A DNA stretch of 51,397 bases from Flavobacteriales bacterium UBA1694 (GCA_002319955.1 DCJS01000006.1:1-51397); one strand, 5' to 3'. Counted from the first letter of the stretch, positions 7,449 through 16,977 are shown. Program-made: numbers and translations. Notes: generated from the letters alone by a model not told the origin.

Positions 7449-8909
7449 ATGTCTATACATAACAAAATCGTGGAGACAGCCATCACTTTCGATGACGTCC
7501 TTCTTATTCCTGCATATTCTGAAGTTTTACCGAACCAGGTATCCTTAAAATCAAGACTTTCCGATAAAATTACGCTTAATGTCCCGATCGTGTCCGCTGC
7601 AATGGATACAGTGACCGAGGCCGATATGGCAATTGCCCTTGCACGTATTGGAGGACTTGGCTTTATTCATAAGAACATGACCATTTCAGAGCAGGCTGCT
7701 CAAGTTAATCGTGTGAAACGTTCTGAGAATGGAATGATTGGAGATCCGGTCACGCTTTCTAAAGACCATACTCTAGCGGAGGCGAGAGATTTAATGGCTA
7801 AGTTTAAAATTTCTGGACTCCCTGTGGTGGATAGTGAAAATACCTTAATTGGTATTATTACAAACCGTGATGTTAAGTACCAAGAAAACCTTGATGCTAA
7901 AGTTGAAGAGCTGATGACCAAGGATGCGTTAATTACTTCTGACAAAAGCACGACACTAGAAGATGCGAAAGAAATTTTACTAAGAAATCGCATTGAAAAA
8001 CTTCCTATTGTTGACGAAGCTTTTAAGCTCGTTGGCTTAATCACAATAAAAGATATTGATAACCAATTGGAATACCCTAATGCGAATAAAGACGCAAGCG
8101 GTCGCTTACTTGTGGGTGCTGGTGTTGGCATAGGGGAAGATACCATCGCAAGAGTTCAGGCTCTTGTGGATGCCGGTGTAGATATTATTGCTGTAGACTC
8201 TGCGCATGGGCACTCAAAGGGTGTACTGGACAAAGTAAAAGAAATTAGAACCAATTTCCCTAATTTAGATATTGTTGGTGGGAATATCGTCACTGCTGAG
8301 GCAGCAAAAGACCTTATTGAGGCTGGGGCGAATGTTCTTAAAGTAGGGGTTGGTCCTGGATCTATCTGTACGACCCGAGTGGTTGCTGGTGTCGGTGTGC
8401 CACAGCTTTCTGCAATTTATAACGTCTTCGAATACGCAAAAACAAAGAATGTTGCTGTCATTGCAGACGGTGGTATTAAACTCTCCGGCGATATCGTTAA
8501 AGCACTTGCAAGTGGTGCGGGAGCGGTTATGTTAGGATCTCTTTTAGCGGGCTCAGATGAAGCGCCAGGAGAAGAAATCATTTTTCAAGGTCGTAAATTC
8601 AAATCTTATCAAGGAATGGGTAGTTTATCTGCCATGAAACGAGGCGGAAAAGAACGCTACTTCCAAAGTGAGGCGAAAAAATTTGTCCCTGAAGGAATTG
8701 AGGGCAGAGTTCCGCATAAAGGAAAAATCGAAGAAGTTGTTTTTCAATTAACCGGTGGTGTACGAGCAGGAATGGGTTATTGTGGTGCGAAGGATATTGT
8801 CGCACTTCAGAACGACGCTAAGATGGTGATGATCACGGGGTCGGGATTAAAAGAATCCCATCCTCATGATGTAATAATTACGCAAGAAGCCCCAAACTAC
8901 TCTTTATAA
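7449..8909 (+). CDS. guaB: Inosine-5'-monophosphate dehydrogenase
   Basis: Oxidises IMP to XMP with NAD+, the committed step of guanine nucleotide synthesis. The 486-residue length is normal. The N-terminal TFDDVLLIPAYSEVLP, two CBS domains (about residues 95-215), the catalytic loop GPGSICTTR with nucleophile Cys307, and the MGSLLAGSDEAPGE segment are present. The stop codon is followed immediately by the ATG of a lipoprotein gene, so the two are probably translationally coupled. Bateman-domain control by purine nucleotides is expected from the family, not seen here. Confidence 0.97.
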   Translation: MSIHNKIVETAITFDDVLLIPAYSEVLPNQVSLKSRLSDKITLNVPIVSAAMDTVTEADMAIALARIGGLGFIHKNMTISEQAAQVNRVKRSENGMIGDPVTLSKDHTLAEARDLMAKFKISGLPVVDSENTLIGIITNRDVKYQENLDAKVEELMTKDALITSDKSTTLEDAKEILLRNRIEKLPIVDEAFKLVGLITIKDIDNQLEYPNANKDASGRLLVGAGVGIGEDTIARVQALVDAGVDIIAVDSAHGHSKGVLDKVKEIRTNFPNLDIVGGNIVTAEAAKDLIEAGANVLKVGVGPGSICTTRVVAGVGVPQLSAIYNVFEYAKTKNVAVIADGGIKLSGDIVKALASGAGAVMLGSLLAGSDEAPGEEIIFQGRKFKSYQGMGSLSAMKRGGKERYFQSEAKKFVPEGIEGRVPHKGKIEEVVFQLTGGVRAGMGYCGAKDIVALQNDAKMVMITGSGLKESHPHDVIITQEAPNYSL

Positions 8910-9362
8910 ATGTTAAGAAAATTATCCCTAGTCTACTTTGGAATTTTTATTCTGCTCCTAGCGCATTCTTGTGCGCCTAAAGCAGCGTTCGTTGCCGATG
9001 AACCCGAGCCACGTCCTACTGCTATTGCGGTGAAGGAGAAAAAAGAAATTCGCAGCGAATTTGAAATTTTGATGGAAAAGGATTCCCTGCTTAAGCATCA
9101 AACAGCCGCAGAATCTCTGGATATTTTGCTCAACACTAACGATCGAAATAAGGTTTCCCTGATGGTTCATAATGAATCCAATTGCGATCTAATCTTACGA
9201 TTTACCGGTCAGCAGACGAAGGACCTTCCAATATATAGAAAAGATAAAAACTTCATCGTTCTCGAGAAAGGCACATACACCTTAAAGGGCAAACTATGTC
9301 GTGCGTTCTACGACCGAGACAAAGTGTTTACCCAGAGTTCTATCTTAAGAATCATGGAATAG
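8910..9362 (+). CDS. Hypothetical lipoprotein coupled to guaB
   Basis: A 150-residue putative lipoprotein with a hydrophobic signal ending in LLAHSC (lipid-attachment Cys21), a Pro/Glu/Lys-rich stretch and a C-terminal domain beginning near residue 85 (VSLMVHNESNCDLILRFTG) with two further cysteines. The C-terminal part recalls a domain of unknown function seen in Chryseobacterium-group lipoproteins, possibly DUF6759; I am not certain. It begins directly after the guaB stop and ends before a bidirectional terminator. No functional link to purine synthesis is evident. Confidence 0.8.
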   Translation: MLRKLSLVYFGIFILLLAHSCAPKAAFVADEPEPRPTAIAVKEKKEIRSEFEILMEKDSLLKHQTAAESLDILLNTNDRNKVSLMVHNESNCDLILRFTGQQTKDLPIYRKDKNFIVLEKGTYTLKGKLCRAFYDRDKVFTQSSILRIME

Positions 9363-9384
9363 AATTTAAGTAATTTATATTATA

Positions 9385-9415
9385 CAAAAATCCTGCTAAG
9401 CTAGCAGGATTTTTG
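9385..9415. terminator. Bidirectional terminator between convergent genes
   Basis: A 14-bp perfect stem (9385-9398 with 9402-9415) closes on a three-base loop. A-rich and T-rich flanks on both sides allow it to end the guaB-lipoprotein transcript and the opposing DUF4407 transcript. Confidence 0.85.
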
Positions 9416-9451
9416 TTTCGTATGGAGGCTCAAAGTAAAGCTCTTTGCGTT

Positions 9452-10555
9452 TTAGGAGGAAGTAGGCGGCTGGTGGTCTGAGCTTTCTTTTTCAAGCAGT
9501 TCTGGGTACTTTTTTAGGCGCCAGTCGCTAGCAATCTGGCCTTTTTGAATCTTTTCATTGGAATAGCGCTTGAAAGTCTCTTCGTGTTCTTCCAGCATGT
9601 GGTCGTAGGGACCAATTGGGGAAATAAGTTTAACCAGGACGGGCGAAATTTCTAGGGCTATAAAGAGTCCCATAATAAAGAGCGAGGCTAAAGCCATGAT
9701 TTTTGAATTCTCACCAAGTTCATCTAGGGCTTGAAGCCTAGCCGCAAACCCATTGAAGCCATCCTCAAAGGTATCGGTCTTCGTGCGCTCGGACTCTAGG
9801 TTTTTATAAACTTTCGAAATTTCAGAGTCTAAATAAGTCGTTCGCGACTGGACACTCTTTTGGTATAGTTCAAGATCCTGACGCCGCTGTTGCTTTAGTT
9901 CTGATTTACGTTTTGCATTAGGTCCATAACCTTCCTTACCAGAGGTTAATCCCGTTTTAGTTCCAAGGATTTCTTTTTCAAGTTCCACGGCCGCAGAATC
10001 GTAGGAGGCCTTTAAAGCTGCCGTCCTCTGCGCAATTTGCTTTTTTTCTGTATCGAAGGGGCTGCTCTGTTGCAAGATTCGGGCATTCATTTCAGACTGC
10101 AATTGGGCTTTGTTTCTTTGGATGATGGTATTAAGCTGTTTGTTAACTTCCTTTTCGAATACTTTTAGTTCTAGAGGTTTGGAGATTACAATCCCAAGGA
10201 ACGTAGCCAGTAGAATCCGTGGCATCGCCATAAAGAATTGGTTCCAGAAGGTGCCAGTTTTTTTGATTGACGACACGATATAGCGGTCCAAGTTGAAGAT
10301 CATTAGGCCCCAAAGGAGTCCAAATGCAGTAGCGGACCAAAGGTTATCAAAAACGGTATATAAGGCGTAGGTCGCCGAAAAAGTCGCAAAGAGCGCCGTG
10401 AAAAGAATGACCCCGCCAATACCAGCAAATTTATTCCACTCGCTAGGGGTCTTTTTTAAAAGGATTAAATTGCCGCCAGAGCAGAGAATTAGTAATTTCT
10501 GGAGACCACCCATTGCATAGTTTGCGGGCTTTATAGTTTCATGAGGTCTATTCAT
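9452..10555 (-). CDS. DUF4407 membrane protein
   Basis: A 367-residue integral membrane protein matching the DUF4407 family. Two hydrophobic helices lie at about residues 48-88, a third near residues 109-124, then a long charged coiled-coil-prone region (about residues 130-275, rich in Glu, Lys and Gln), and a final membrane helix near residues 285-305 before a charged tail. Such a layout suggests a membrane-anchored scaffold or sensor, but the family function is unknown. It appears monocistronic, converging on the guaB unit through a shared terminator. Confidence 0.87.
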   Translation of the reverse strand: MNRPHETIKPANYAMGGLQKLLILCSGGNLILLKKTPSEWNKFAGIGGVILFTALFATFSATYALYTVFDNLWSATAFGLLWGLMIFNLDRYIVSSIKKTGTFWNQFFMAMPRILLATFLGIVISKPLELKVFEKEVNKQLNTIIQRNKAQLQSEMNARILQQSSPFDTEKKQIAQRTAALKASYDSAAVELEKEILGTKTGLTSGKEGYGPNAKRKSELKQQRRQDLELYQKSVQSRTTYLDSEISKVYKNLESERTKTDTFEDGFNGFAARLQALDELGENSKIMALASLFIMGLFIALEISPVLVKLISPIGPYDHMLEEHEETFKRYSNEKIQKGQIASDWRLKKYPELLEKESSDHQPPTSS

Positions 10556-10679
10556 AACAAGGAAGTTTAAATCTAATAAGTGGGATTTTTCACAACAATG
10601 TTACAGATAGTATTAGGTTTAACCAAGTAAAATGATTGTAAAACATCTTTACAAATTAAATACTCTGTAAATCAAATGG

Positions 10680-11234
10680 TTATTTTAAGCGCTCGGGGTT
10701 TTGTTTCAAAAAACTATCCCAGCCACTATAGGATTTATCAACCTGTAAAGCGCCAGAATTGAAATGGTGGCAGACCGCAACAGCTAAACCATCGCTGGCG
10801 TCTAAGTATTTTGTAGGGAACTCTTTTAGATTAAGTAGACTCTTTAACATGCTTGCGACTTGCTCCTTGCTCGCATTTCCATTGCCTGTAATGGCCATTT
10901 TAATCTTCTTGGGAGAATATTCTTTAATAGGAATGTCTCGGTAAAGAGATGCCGCCATAGCCACGCCTTGGGCTCGTCCTAATTTTAACATGGACTGAAC
11001 GTTTTTTCCAAAAAATGGGGCTTCAAGTGCCACCTCATCTGGATGGTATTGGTCAATGAGTGCTAAAGTTCGATCGAAAATAATTTTTAATTTGGTTTCG
11101 TGGTTCGGGTACTTCTTTAGAATGAGCTCATGCATCGAAATGAGCGTTATCTTACCTTTCTTAACAGAAATAAGTGCAAACCCCATAATGGTGGTTCCTG
11201 GGTCGATTCCTAATATTATACGTTCCATATTCAC
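10680..11234 (-). CDS. ruvC: Crossover junction endodeoxyribonuclease RuvC
   Basis: Resolves Holliday junctions with RuvAB in recombinational repair. The 184-residue protein has the RNase H-like fold signatures: LGIDPGTT with the first catalytic Asp near residue 11, the LEAPFFGKN segment with catalytic Glu, and the C-terminal DASDGLAVAVCHH with the remaining acidic residues. The start could be Met1 or Met3 (MNMERI). A TACTTTTG box at 11239-11246 sits just before the start. ruvA and ruvB are not in the window, which is common in this phylum. Confidence 0.95.
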   Translation of the reverse strand: MNMERIILGIDPGTTIMGFALISVKKGKITLISMHELILKKYPNHETKLKIIFDRTLALIDQYHPDEVALEAPFFGKNVQSMLKLGRAQGVAMAASLYRDIPIKEYSPKKIKMAITGNGNASKEQVASMLKSLLNLKEFPTKYLDASDGLAVAVCHHFNSGALQVDKSYSGWDSFLKQNPERLK

Positions 11235-11258
11235 CTCACAAAAGTAAGGCTTTTTTGG

Positions 11259-12401
11259 CTACTTAATTTCAACTTTAGTCCTCTTTAAGAGGATTCCATT
11301 TAAACTATGTTCTACTAGTTCGGTGAATTCTTTTACCTGCTGATGCACGGCGAAAATTTGCTTTTTGCCAAGTCGCTCATTAACACTGTTACAAAGGATG
11401 ACCACGGATGTTTTTGAGGTAGGATAGTAAATTAGAAGCGACGCTGAGCCTTTCACATACCCCGTGTGGTAAAATGACTTTGGTGGATACTTAGAGCTCA
11501 TGAGGCCGTAGCCATAATGCACCTTACCTAGAATGTAATTTTCCGTATCCACAGAGGGTTTTGTTAAAGCTTGTAAGGAATTTCCAGATAAAATCTCACC
11601 CCCGTAGAGGCTTTGGTTCCACCGGTGAAGATCCCTAGCAGTAGATAATAGTCCGCCAGCAGCAAGACCGATTTCAGGCTTAGCTAAACGTAGTGGCATG
11701 TTAGGAACTTTCGAGGGGTTGGGGAGCGTTCCGGTGTGGGCTGAGGCAAAAGTCTCTTTGAAATTTGATGCGGCAAAGGAGTTGGGCATTCCAGCTTTGT
11801 TGAAGAGGGTTTGGAGCTGCGCCTCATAAGGGGACTGACCCACTGTTTCAATAATTTGGCCAAGGGTATTATAGCCTTTGTTCGAATATAAGTAATGCGC
11901 ACCGGGCTTAAAGCTTAAATGATTTGCGTAATCATTTAATCCCGAAGTATGCGTGAGGAGCTGGTGAATAGTAATGAATTTAAGTTCGGGGGTTCGAAAA
12001 TCTGGCAAGAATTTAGAAACCGAATCCTGAACAGCTAGTTTTTTTTGATCGACGAGCTGTAGGATTAAGGCCGCTGTAAACTGCTTGCTGAGCGATGCAA
12101 TCGCAAAAACGGATGCGCTATCGAGCTTTGTTTTTTTTTCAAAATCCTCTAGACCCACAAAGCGTTCGTAAAGCAGTTGGTCTCCCTTTTGAATAGAAAC
12201 CATGCCGTTAAAAGGGGTTTTCTTAAAGAGCGAGTCCAGCCGGTTTTTATAAAGTTCACTTTGAAAGGCAGTTATAGAGTCTATCGCCTTTACTTTAGTC
12301 TCCACAGGGCTCACCTTGTCAGACTTGCAACTTCGCGCAAGCAATGCAAAGCTGAGCAGAAAAAGTATAGGGAAAAGCATGGCGCGTCTCTGGGATATCA
12401 T
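11259..12401 (-). CDS. Serine hydrolase, class C beta-lactamase/PBP4*-like lipoprotein
   Basis: A 380-residue exported serine hydrolase of the beta-lactamase/penicillin-binding fold. The signal sequence ends in a lipobox-like LARSC (Cys25). The catalytic S103-x-x-K106 (in IASLSKQF), the Y172-S-N motif and a C-terminal HTG motif (replacing KTG) are visible. Members include esterases, D-amino-acid peptidases and beta-lactamases, so the substrate is open and the sequence does not by itself indicate resistance. It lies 24 bases upstream of ruvC on the same strand and may be co-transcribed. Confidence 0.9.
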   Translation of the reverse strand: MISQRRAMLFPILFLLSFALLARSCKSDKVSPVETKVKAIDSITAFQSELYKNRLDSLFKKTPFNGMVSIQKGDQLLYERFVGLEDFEKKTKLDSASVFAIASLSKQFTAALILQLVDQKKLAVQDSVSKFLPDFRTPELKFITIHQLLTHTSGLNDYANHLSFKPGAHYLYSNKGYNTLGQIIETVGQSPYEAQLQTLFNKAGMPNSFAASNFKETFASAHTGTLPNPSKVPNMPLRLAKPEIGLAAGGLLSTARDLHRWNQSLYGGEILSGNSLQALTKPSVDTENYILGKVHYGYGLMSSKYPPKSFYHTGYVKGSASLLIYYPTSKTSVVILCNSVNERLGKKQIFAVHQQVKEFTELVEHSLNGILLKRTKVEIK

Positions 12402-12479
12402 CTACGAAAGTTTGTGTTAAAATAGTAAAATCTAAAAGACTATTTGGTGAAAATGAGTAATTTGTCAAAAATCAAGCTT

Positions 12480-13388
12480 ATGAAACGTAAAGAATTTTTA
12501 AGCCTAGGATCCCTAGCAACCCTTGGATTGGTTCTCGGGCAGTTCCCTTTAAAGGCAGGGTCGCGAGGCGGTTTTGGGATTTACCAAGGTACTTTCTTGC
12601 CTGTAAGGGGCCTTTGTGAGATTTATATAAACCAAGGCGGTAGCGTTGGGCTCTTCGCATCAAAAGAGGGCTATATCGTCGTGGATAGTCAGTTCCCACA
12701 GACTATTTCGGAGGTGTTACTGAAAATAAGTGAGACGGGTAAACCCATTTTGTATTTAGCCAACACGCACCACCATGGCGATCATACCTCGGGGAACAAT
12801 CTGTTTAAGGACTTATCCAAAGGCCTAGTAGCGCACCGCACGGTGCCGCAGTCACAGAAGAACAGTGCAGAAAAAGCAGGTACACTTGGCAAGCAGAAGT
12901 ATGCAGATATCCTTTTCGATAAGGAATTCCAGTTCGATTTAACGGACCAACTAGTGAAGGGCTACCATTTAGGTGCGGGGCACACCCGGGGCGATGTGAT
13001 TTACCATTTTGAAAGCGATAACGTAGTTCACATGGGAGATTTGGTATTCAAAGACATGATCCCTGTTTTTCGAAGTGGTGATGGGGCAACTATTGAAGGG
13101 TGGATTAACTGTCTGGAAAAAACAAGTGAAAAATTTGATAGCGATACGAAGTTCATTTTCGGTCATGCGCCCACTGGACCGCAAAGTATTGGATCTAATG
13201 CGGATTTAACTGAAATGAAAAATTTTTTGGAGGCCAGCGAAAATTTTGTTTCCAAGATGATTAGAGATAAGATGAGTACCGAAGAAATTTTGCAAAAGCA
13301 CCAGTTTGTGCCTGGGTTTGAGAACCGACTAACCCCAGCACGATTTAAGGGCTTTTTAGAAGAGGTTAGAATAACCCTAACCCCATAG
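12480..13388 (+). CDS. MBL-fold metallo-hydrolase, exported
   Basis: A metallo-beta-lactamase-fold hydrolase of about 302 residues from the ATG at 12480; a longer frame opens at 12444. I prefer 12480 because the protein then begins MKRKEFLSLGSLATLGLVLG, a signal peptide resembling the phylum's Tat signals but with a degenerate twin-arginine (KRKEFL). The metal site is visible as HHHGDH (residues 97-102), a GAGHTRGD loop near 165, MGD near 187 and FGHAP near 230. The fold is shared by B1 lactamases, glyoxalase-II-like enzymes and others; the order and signal suggest a periplasmic hydrolase of unknown substrate. Confidence 0.87.
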   Translation: MKRKEFLSLGSLATLGLVLGQFPLKAGSRGGFGIYQGTFLPVRGLCEIYINQGGSVGLFASKEGYIVVDSQFPQTISEVLLKISETGKPILYLANTHHHGDHTSGNNLFKDLSKGLVAHRTVPQSQKNSAEKAGTLGKQKYADILFDKEFQFDLTDQLVKGYHLGAGHTRGDVIYHFESDNVVHMGDLVFKDMIPVFRSGDGATIEGWINCLEKTSEKFDSDTKFIFGHAPTGPQSIGSNADLTEMKNFLEASENFVSKMIRDKMSTEEILQKHQFVPGFENRLTPARFKGFLEEVRITLTP

Positions 13389-13404
13389 GCTATTTGAAAA
13401 AATA

Positions 13405-13434
13405 AAACCGCGCAGATGAAAATTTGCGCGGTTT
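13405..13434. terminator. Bidirectional terminator, MBL gene/icmF
   Basis: A 10-bp stem AAACCGCGCA/TGCGCGGTTT (13405-13414 and 13425-13434) with a 10-base loop lies between the convergent MBL and mutase genes. The A-rich left and T-rich right flanks suit termination in both directions. Confidence 0.75.
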
Positions 13435-13455
13435 GTATTTCTGTGTAGAAGAGCC

Positions 13456-16400
13456 CTACATATTTCGACGGTATTTTCCACCGACTTCAAATAAGGCATT
13501 CGTAATTTGTCCTAAAGAACAGTATTTTCCGGCTTCCATCATCACCTCGAAGAGGTTTTCTTGATTGATTGCAGCCGTTTGCAATTTATCTAACCAGGCG
13601 CCAGACTCTGAAGCATTTGAGGTTTGATAAGTTTCAAGATTTTGGATTTGAAACTGCTTCTCTTGCTCGGTAGAGCGAATGACTTCTCTAGGAAGAATAG
13701 TTGGAGAGCCGTCCTTCCCTAAAAAGGTATTTACGCCAATGATAGGGTACTCGCCCGTGTGTTTCAACCATTCGTAATGCATTGATTCCTCTTGGATTTT
13801 CGAGCGTTGGTACATGGTTTCCATTGCACCTAATACCCCGCCACGCTCCGTGATTCGGTCAAATTCAAGGTAAATAGCCTGCTCCACTAAGTCGGTTAAT
13901 TCCTCAATAATGAAGGAGCCTTGGAGAGGGTTTTCATTTTTCGCAAGTCCGAGTTCCTTGTTGATGATAAGTTGAATTGCCATAGCCCGACGCACCGATT
14001 CTTCCGTTGGAGTCGTAATGGCCTCGTCATAGGCGTTGGTGTGTAGGGAATTGCAATTGTCATAGATTGCATAAAGTGCCTGTAGGGTCGTACGGATATC
14101 GTTGAAATCGATTTCCTGCGCGTGGAGGGAGCGACCAGAAGTTTGAATGTGGTACTTTAACATCTGGGAACGTTCATCGGCTCCGTATTTTAATTTCATC
14201 GCCTTGGCCCAAACTCGGCGCGCTACGCGTCCAATCACAGCATATTCTGGGTCAATACCGTTGGAGAAGAAGAATGATAAGTTTGGTGCGAATGCATTGA
14301 TATCCATCCCGCGTGAGAGGTAGTACTCCACGTAGGTGAATCCATTGGCAAGGGTAAAGGCTAATTGAGAAATAGGGTTAGCACCCGCCTCCGCAATATG
14401 GTAGCCTGAAATAGAGACCGAGTAGAAATTTCTAACTTTTTCAGTAATGAAATAATCCTGCACGTCGCCCATAAGTCGTAAGGCAAATTCGGTAGAAAAA
14501 ATGCAGGTGTTCTGGGCTTGGTCTTCTTTTAAAATATCCGCCTGCACTGTTCCTCTTACAGTTGCTATGGTTTTTGCTTTAATTAATTCGTACTGCTCTT
14601 TTTCGAGTACTTCATCGCCAGTGAGTCCAAGGAGTTTAAGGCCTAGGCCGTTATTTCCCTCAGGTATTTCCCCTTCGTACACCGGTCTTTTTAGTCCTTG
14701 GTCATCGAACTTGGCTTTTAATCGCGCTTCAACGACATCCCAAAGTTTGTTTTCTTCAATGAATTTCTCGCAATTTTGATCGATTGCCGCGTTCATGAAA
14801 AACGAGAGGAGCATCGGGGCAGGACCGTTGATGGTCATAGACACGGAGGTCATTGGGTCCACCAAATCGAAGCCGGAATAAAGTTTTTTAGCGTCGTCTA
14901 GTGTGGCTATTGAGACTCCAGCATTTCCGATTTTCCCATAAATATCGGGTGGGAAAGCAGGATCTTGACCGTACAGGGTCACGGAGTCAAAGGCTGTTGA
15001 AAGGCGTTTCGCTGGCATTTCTGCCGAAACGTAATGAAATCGGCGGTTGGTTCGTTCTGGGCCACCCTCACCGGCAAACATACGTGTGGGATCTTCACCC
15101 GTTCTTTTAAAAGGGTAGATTCCTGCTGTAAATGGAAAACTTCCGGGGACATTTTCTTTTCCTTTCCACTGAATTAGATCGCCCCAATCGTTAAATTTAG
15201 GCAGTGCAATTTTTGGAATATCAAGTCCTGATAAGCTTTTTGACTTGGTCTCGACTGTGACGCCTTTTGCGCGAACCATATACGTATAGGTGTCTTGATT
15301 CATTTTTTCCTTAAACTGATCCCATTCACTTAAAAACACGGCGTTTTCTTCAAGTAAATTTTTTCTCGTTTGATCTTGCAGTTCTTGCAGTTTGGTTAAC
15401 GTTTGGGGGTCGTCTTTCAAGAGTCCTTTGGTCTGTTCAAGCACATAGAGATTCGTTGCGATTTCTGCTTGCTGGCCTAGAGTCTTCTCGTAGATTGAAT
15501 TATTTTCGACAATTTCGGATAAATAGCGAATCCGGCTTGGTGGGATAACCACCGTATCTTGGACGTGATTCTGCTCTACATACGTGTTGAATGTCGTGGA
15601 ACTCTTATTGAATAGTTCTGTAATTTTTAGATTTAATTTCTCAATTAAATCATTAAAAAGTGTCGTAGTTCCCCAGTCATTAAATTGACTTGCCTTGGTT
15701 GAATAGACGGGCATTTGATCGAGCGGCTTTTCAAAAAGGACATGGTTTCTTTGGTACTGCTTTCTAACGGCTTGCAGGGCATCTAAAGCCCCACGTTTAT
15801 CAGACTTATTGAGAGCAATGAAATCAGCGTAGTCAAGCATGTCTATTTTCTCGAGCTGTGTGGAGGCGCCATATTCTGGGGTCATGACGTAAAGAGACAA
15901 GTCTGCAATCTCAGTAATTTCAGAACCACTTTGACCAATACCAGAGGTCTCAAGAATAATTAGATCAGGAGTGGCGATTTTTAATACATCGATCGCTGAA
16001 TGGATGTAGGGTGATACGGAAACGTTATTTTCTCGTGTGGCCATCGAACGCATATAGACGCGCGAGTCGTGGATCGAATTCATTCGGATTCGATCCCCTA
16101 AAAGGGCTCCGCCGGTTTTCTTTTTTGATGGGTCTACCGAAATAATAGCAATTTTTTTATCCGGATTGGCGCGTAGAAACCGTCTTACAATTTCATCGGT
16201 TAGGGAGGATTTTCCAGCACCGCCTGTGCCTGTAATTCCTAAGATTGGGACTTGGTAGTTCTTGGCTTTTGCTCTCAAGGCCTGCACAAGGTCCGCTTTG
16301 CGGTCGGAAAAATTCTCCACCGCGGAGATCATCTGTGCAATGGATTTTGAATCCTCGAAGTTTAGAGAATCAATCGCGTCCACTTCAACAGTTTCTCCTG

Positions 16401-16836
16401 TAGGAAAATCTGATTTTGAAACCAGATCGTCTATCATTCCTTGGAGGCCAAGTTCTCTTCCGTCGTCTGGTGAATAGATTCGGTCGATTCCGTAGTCGGC
16501 TAGATCAGCAATTTCACTTGGGAGTATTACGCCACCTCCGCCTCCGAAAATCTTCACATGGGGCGCTCCTTTCTCTCTTAAGAGGTCATAGATGTATTTA
16601 AAATACTCGTTATGCCCGCCTTGGTAAGACGTTAAAGCAATGGCATTCGCATCCTCTTGTATGGCCGTGTTCACGACCTCCTGGGCAGATTTGTCATGCC
16701 CTAGGTGAATGACCTCGCACCCAGTGGATTGAATCATTCGTCGCATGATGTTTATTGCAGCGTCGTGGCCGTCAAACAGAGATGCAGCGGTGACGATTCT
16801 TACTTTATTTTCCGGTTGATATCGGTTGTTTTCCAT
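13456..16836 (-). CDS. icmF: Fused B12-dependent acyl-CoA mutase (isobutyryl-CoA mutase type, IcmF)
   Basis: About 1126 residues joining three units: a cobalamin-binding domain (about residues 10-140, FDGHDAA with candidate cobalt-ligand His24), a MeaB-like G-protein chaperone (P-loop GTGGAGKS at 203-210, further GTPase motifs to about 420), and the mutase large domain (from about residue 540, with DPAFPPDIYGKIGNAGVS). This order is that of IcmF, which interconverts isobutyryl- and n-butyryl-CoA and in some species pivalyl-CoA. Substrate choice cannot be proven here. The start at 16836 is preferred over the upstream TTG frame at 16866, which overlaps the promoter box. Confidence 0.9.
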   Translation of the reverse strand: MENNRYQPENKVRIVTAASLFDGHDAAINIMRRMIQSTGCEVIHLGHDKSAQEVVNTAIQEDANAIALTSYQGGHNEYFKYIYDLLREKGAPHVKIFGGGGGVILPSEIADLADYGIDRIYSPDDGRELGLQGMIDDLVSKSDFPTGETVEVDAIDSLNFEDSKSIAQMISAVENFSDRKADLVQALRAKAKNYQVPILGITGTGGAGKSSLTDEIVRRFLRANPDKKIAIISVDPSKKKTGGALLGDRIRMNSIHDSRVYMRSMATRENNVSVSPYIHSAIDVLKIATPDLIILETSGIGQSGSEITEIADLSLYVMTPEYGASTQLEKIDMLDYADFIALNKSDKRGALDALQAVRKQYQRNHVLFEKPLDQMPVYSTKASQFNDWGTTTLFNDLIEKLNLKITELFNKSSTTFNTYVEQNHVQDTVVIPPSRIRYLSEIVENNSIYEKTLGQQAEIATNLYVLEQTKGLLKDDPQTLTKLQELQDQTRKNLLEENAVFLSEWDQFKEKMNQDTYTYMVRAKGVTVETKSKSLSGLDIPKIALPKFNDWGDLIQWKGKENVPGSFPFTAGIYPFKRTGEDPTRMFAGEGGPERTNRRFHYVSAEMPAKRLSTAFDSVTLYGQDPAFPPDIYGKIGNAGVSIATLDDAKKLYSGFDLVDPMTSVSMTINGPAPMLLSFFMNAAIDQNCEKFIEENKLWDVVEARLKAKFDDQGLKRPVYEGEIPEGNNGLGLKLLGLTGDEVLEKEQYELIKAKTIATVRGTVQADILKEDQAQNTCIFSTEFALRLMGDVQDYFITEKVRNFYSVSISGYHIAEAGANPISQLAFTLANGFTYVEYYLSRGMDINAFAPNLSFFFSNGIDPEYAVIGRVARRVWAKAMKLKYGADERSQMLKYHIQTSGRSLHAQEIDFNDIRTTLQALYAIYDNCNSLHTNAYDEAITTPTEESVRRAMAIQLIINKELGLAKNENPLQGSFIIEELTDLVEQAIYLEFDRITERGGVLGAMETMYQRSKIQEESMHYEWLKHTGEYPIIGVNTFLGKDGSPTILPREVIRSTEQEKQFQIQNLETYQTSNASESGAWLDKLQTAAINQENLFEVMMEAGKYCSLGQITNALFEVGGKYRRNM

Positions 16837-16863
16837 AAATAATCTTAACGATTTGTCAGTTAC

Positions 16864-16894
16864 CAAAGATATGAATTAGCCATTAAAGCGCCAA
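16864..16894 (-). promoter_or_regulatory. Promoter of icmF
   Basis: On the minus strand TTG (16894-16892) is followed after 20 bases by TATCTTTG (16871-16864), a full Bacteroidetes-type promoter. It places transcription start near 16858, supporting the ATG at 16836 as the translation start. Confidence 0.6.
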
Positions 16895-16932
16895 TTTCTA
16901 GTTTCTAGGAAAAAAAAGGCAGCTTCGCGTGC

Positions 16933-16964
16933 TTGGCTTGTGGGCAGGAATAGTAGTATATTTG
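16933..16964 (+). promoter_or_regulatory. Promoter of the small membrane protein
   Basis: TTG at 16933-16935 and TATATTTG at 16957-16964 with a 21-base spacer. The ATG at 16978 follows 13 bases after the -7 box. Confidence 0.55.
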
Positions 16965-16977
16965 TAAAAACAATTCA

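Noticed and set aside
11259..13388. Two beta-lactamase-fold genes (serine and metallo) read as an antibiotic-resistance locus
   Set aside because: Both folds include many housekeeping hydrolases; the serine protein has HTG rather than KTG and nothing shows mobility or lactamase specificity.
14501..15110. Antisense open frames of 69-92 codons inside icmF
   Set aside because: They lie wholly within a strongly coding mutase gene, have no family resemblance and look like codon-bias shadows.
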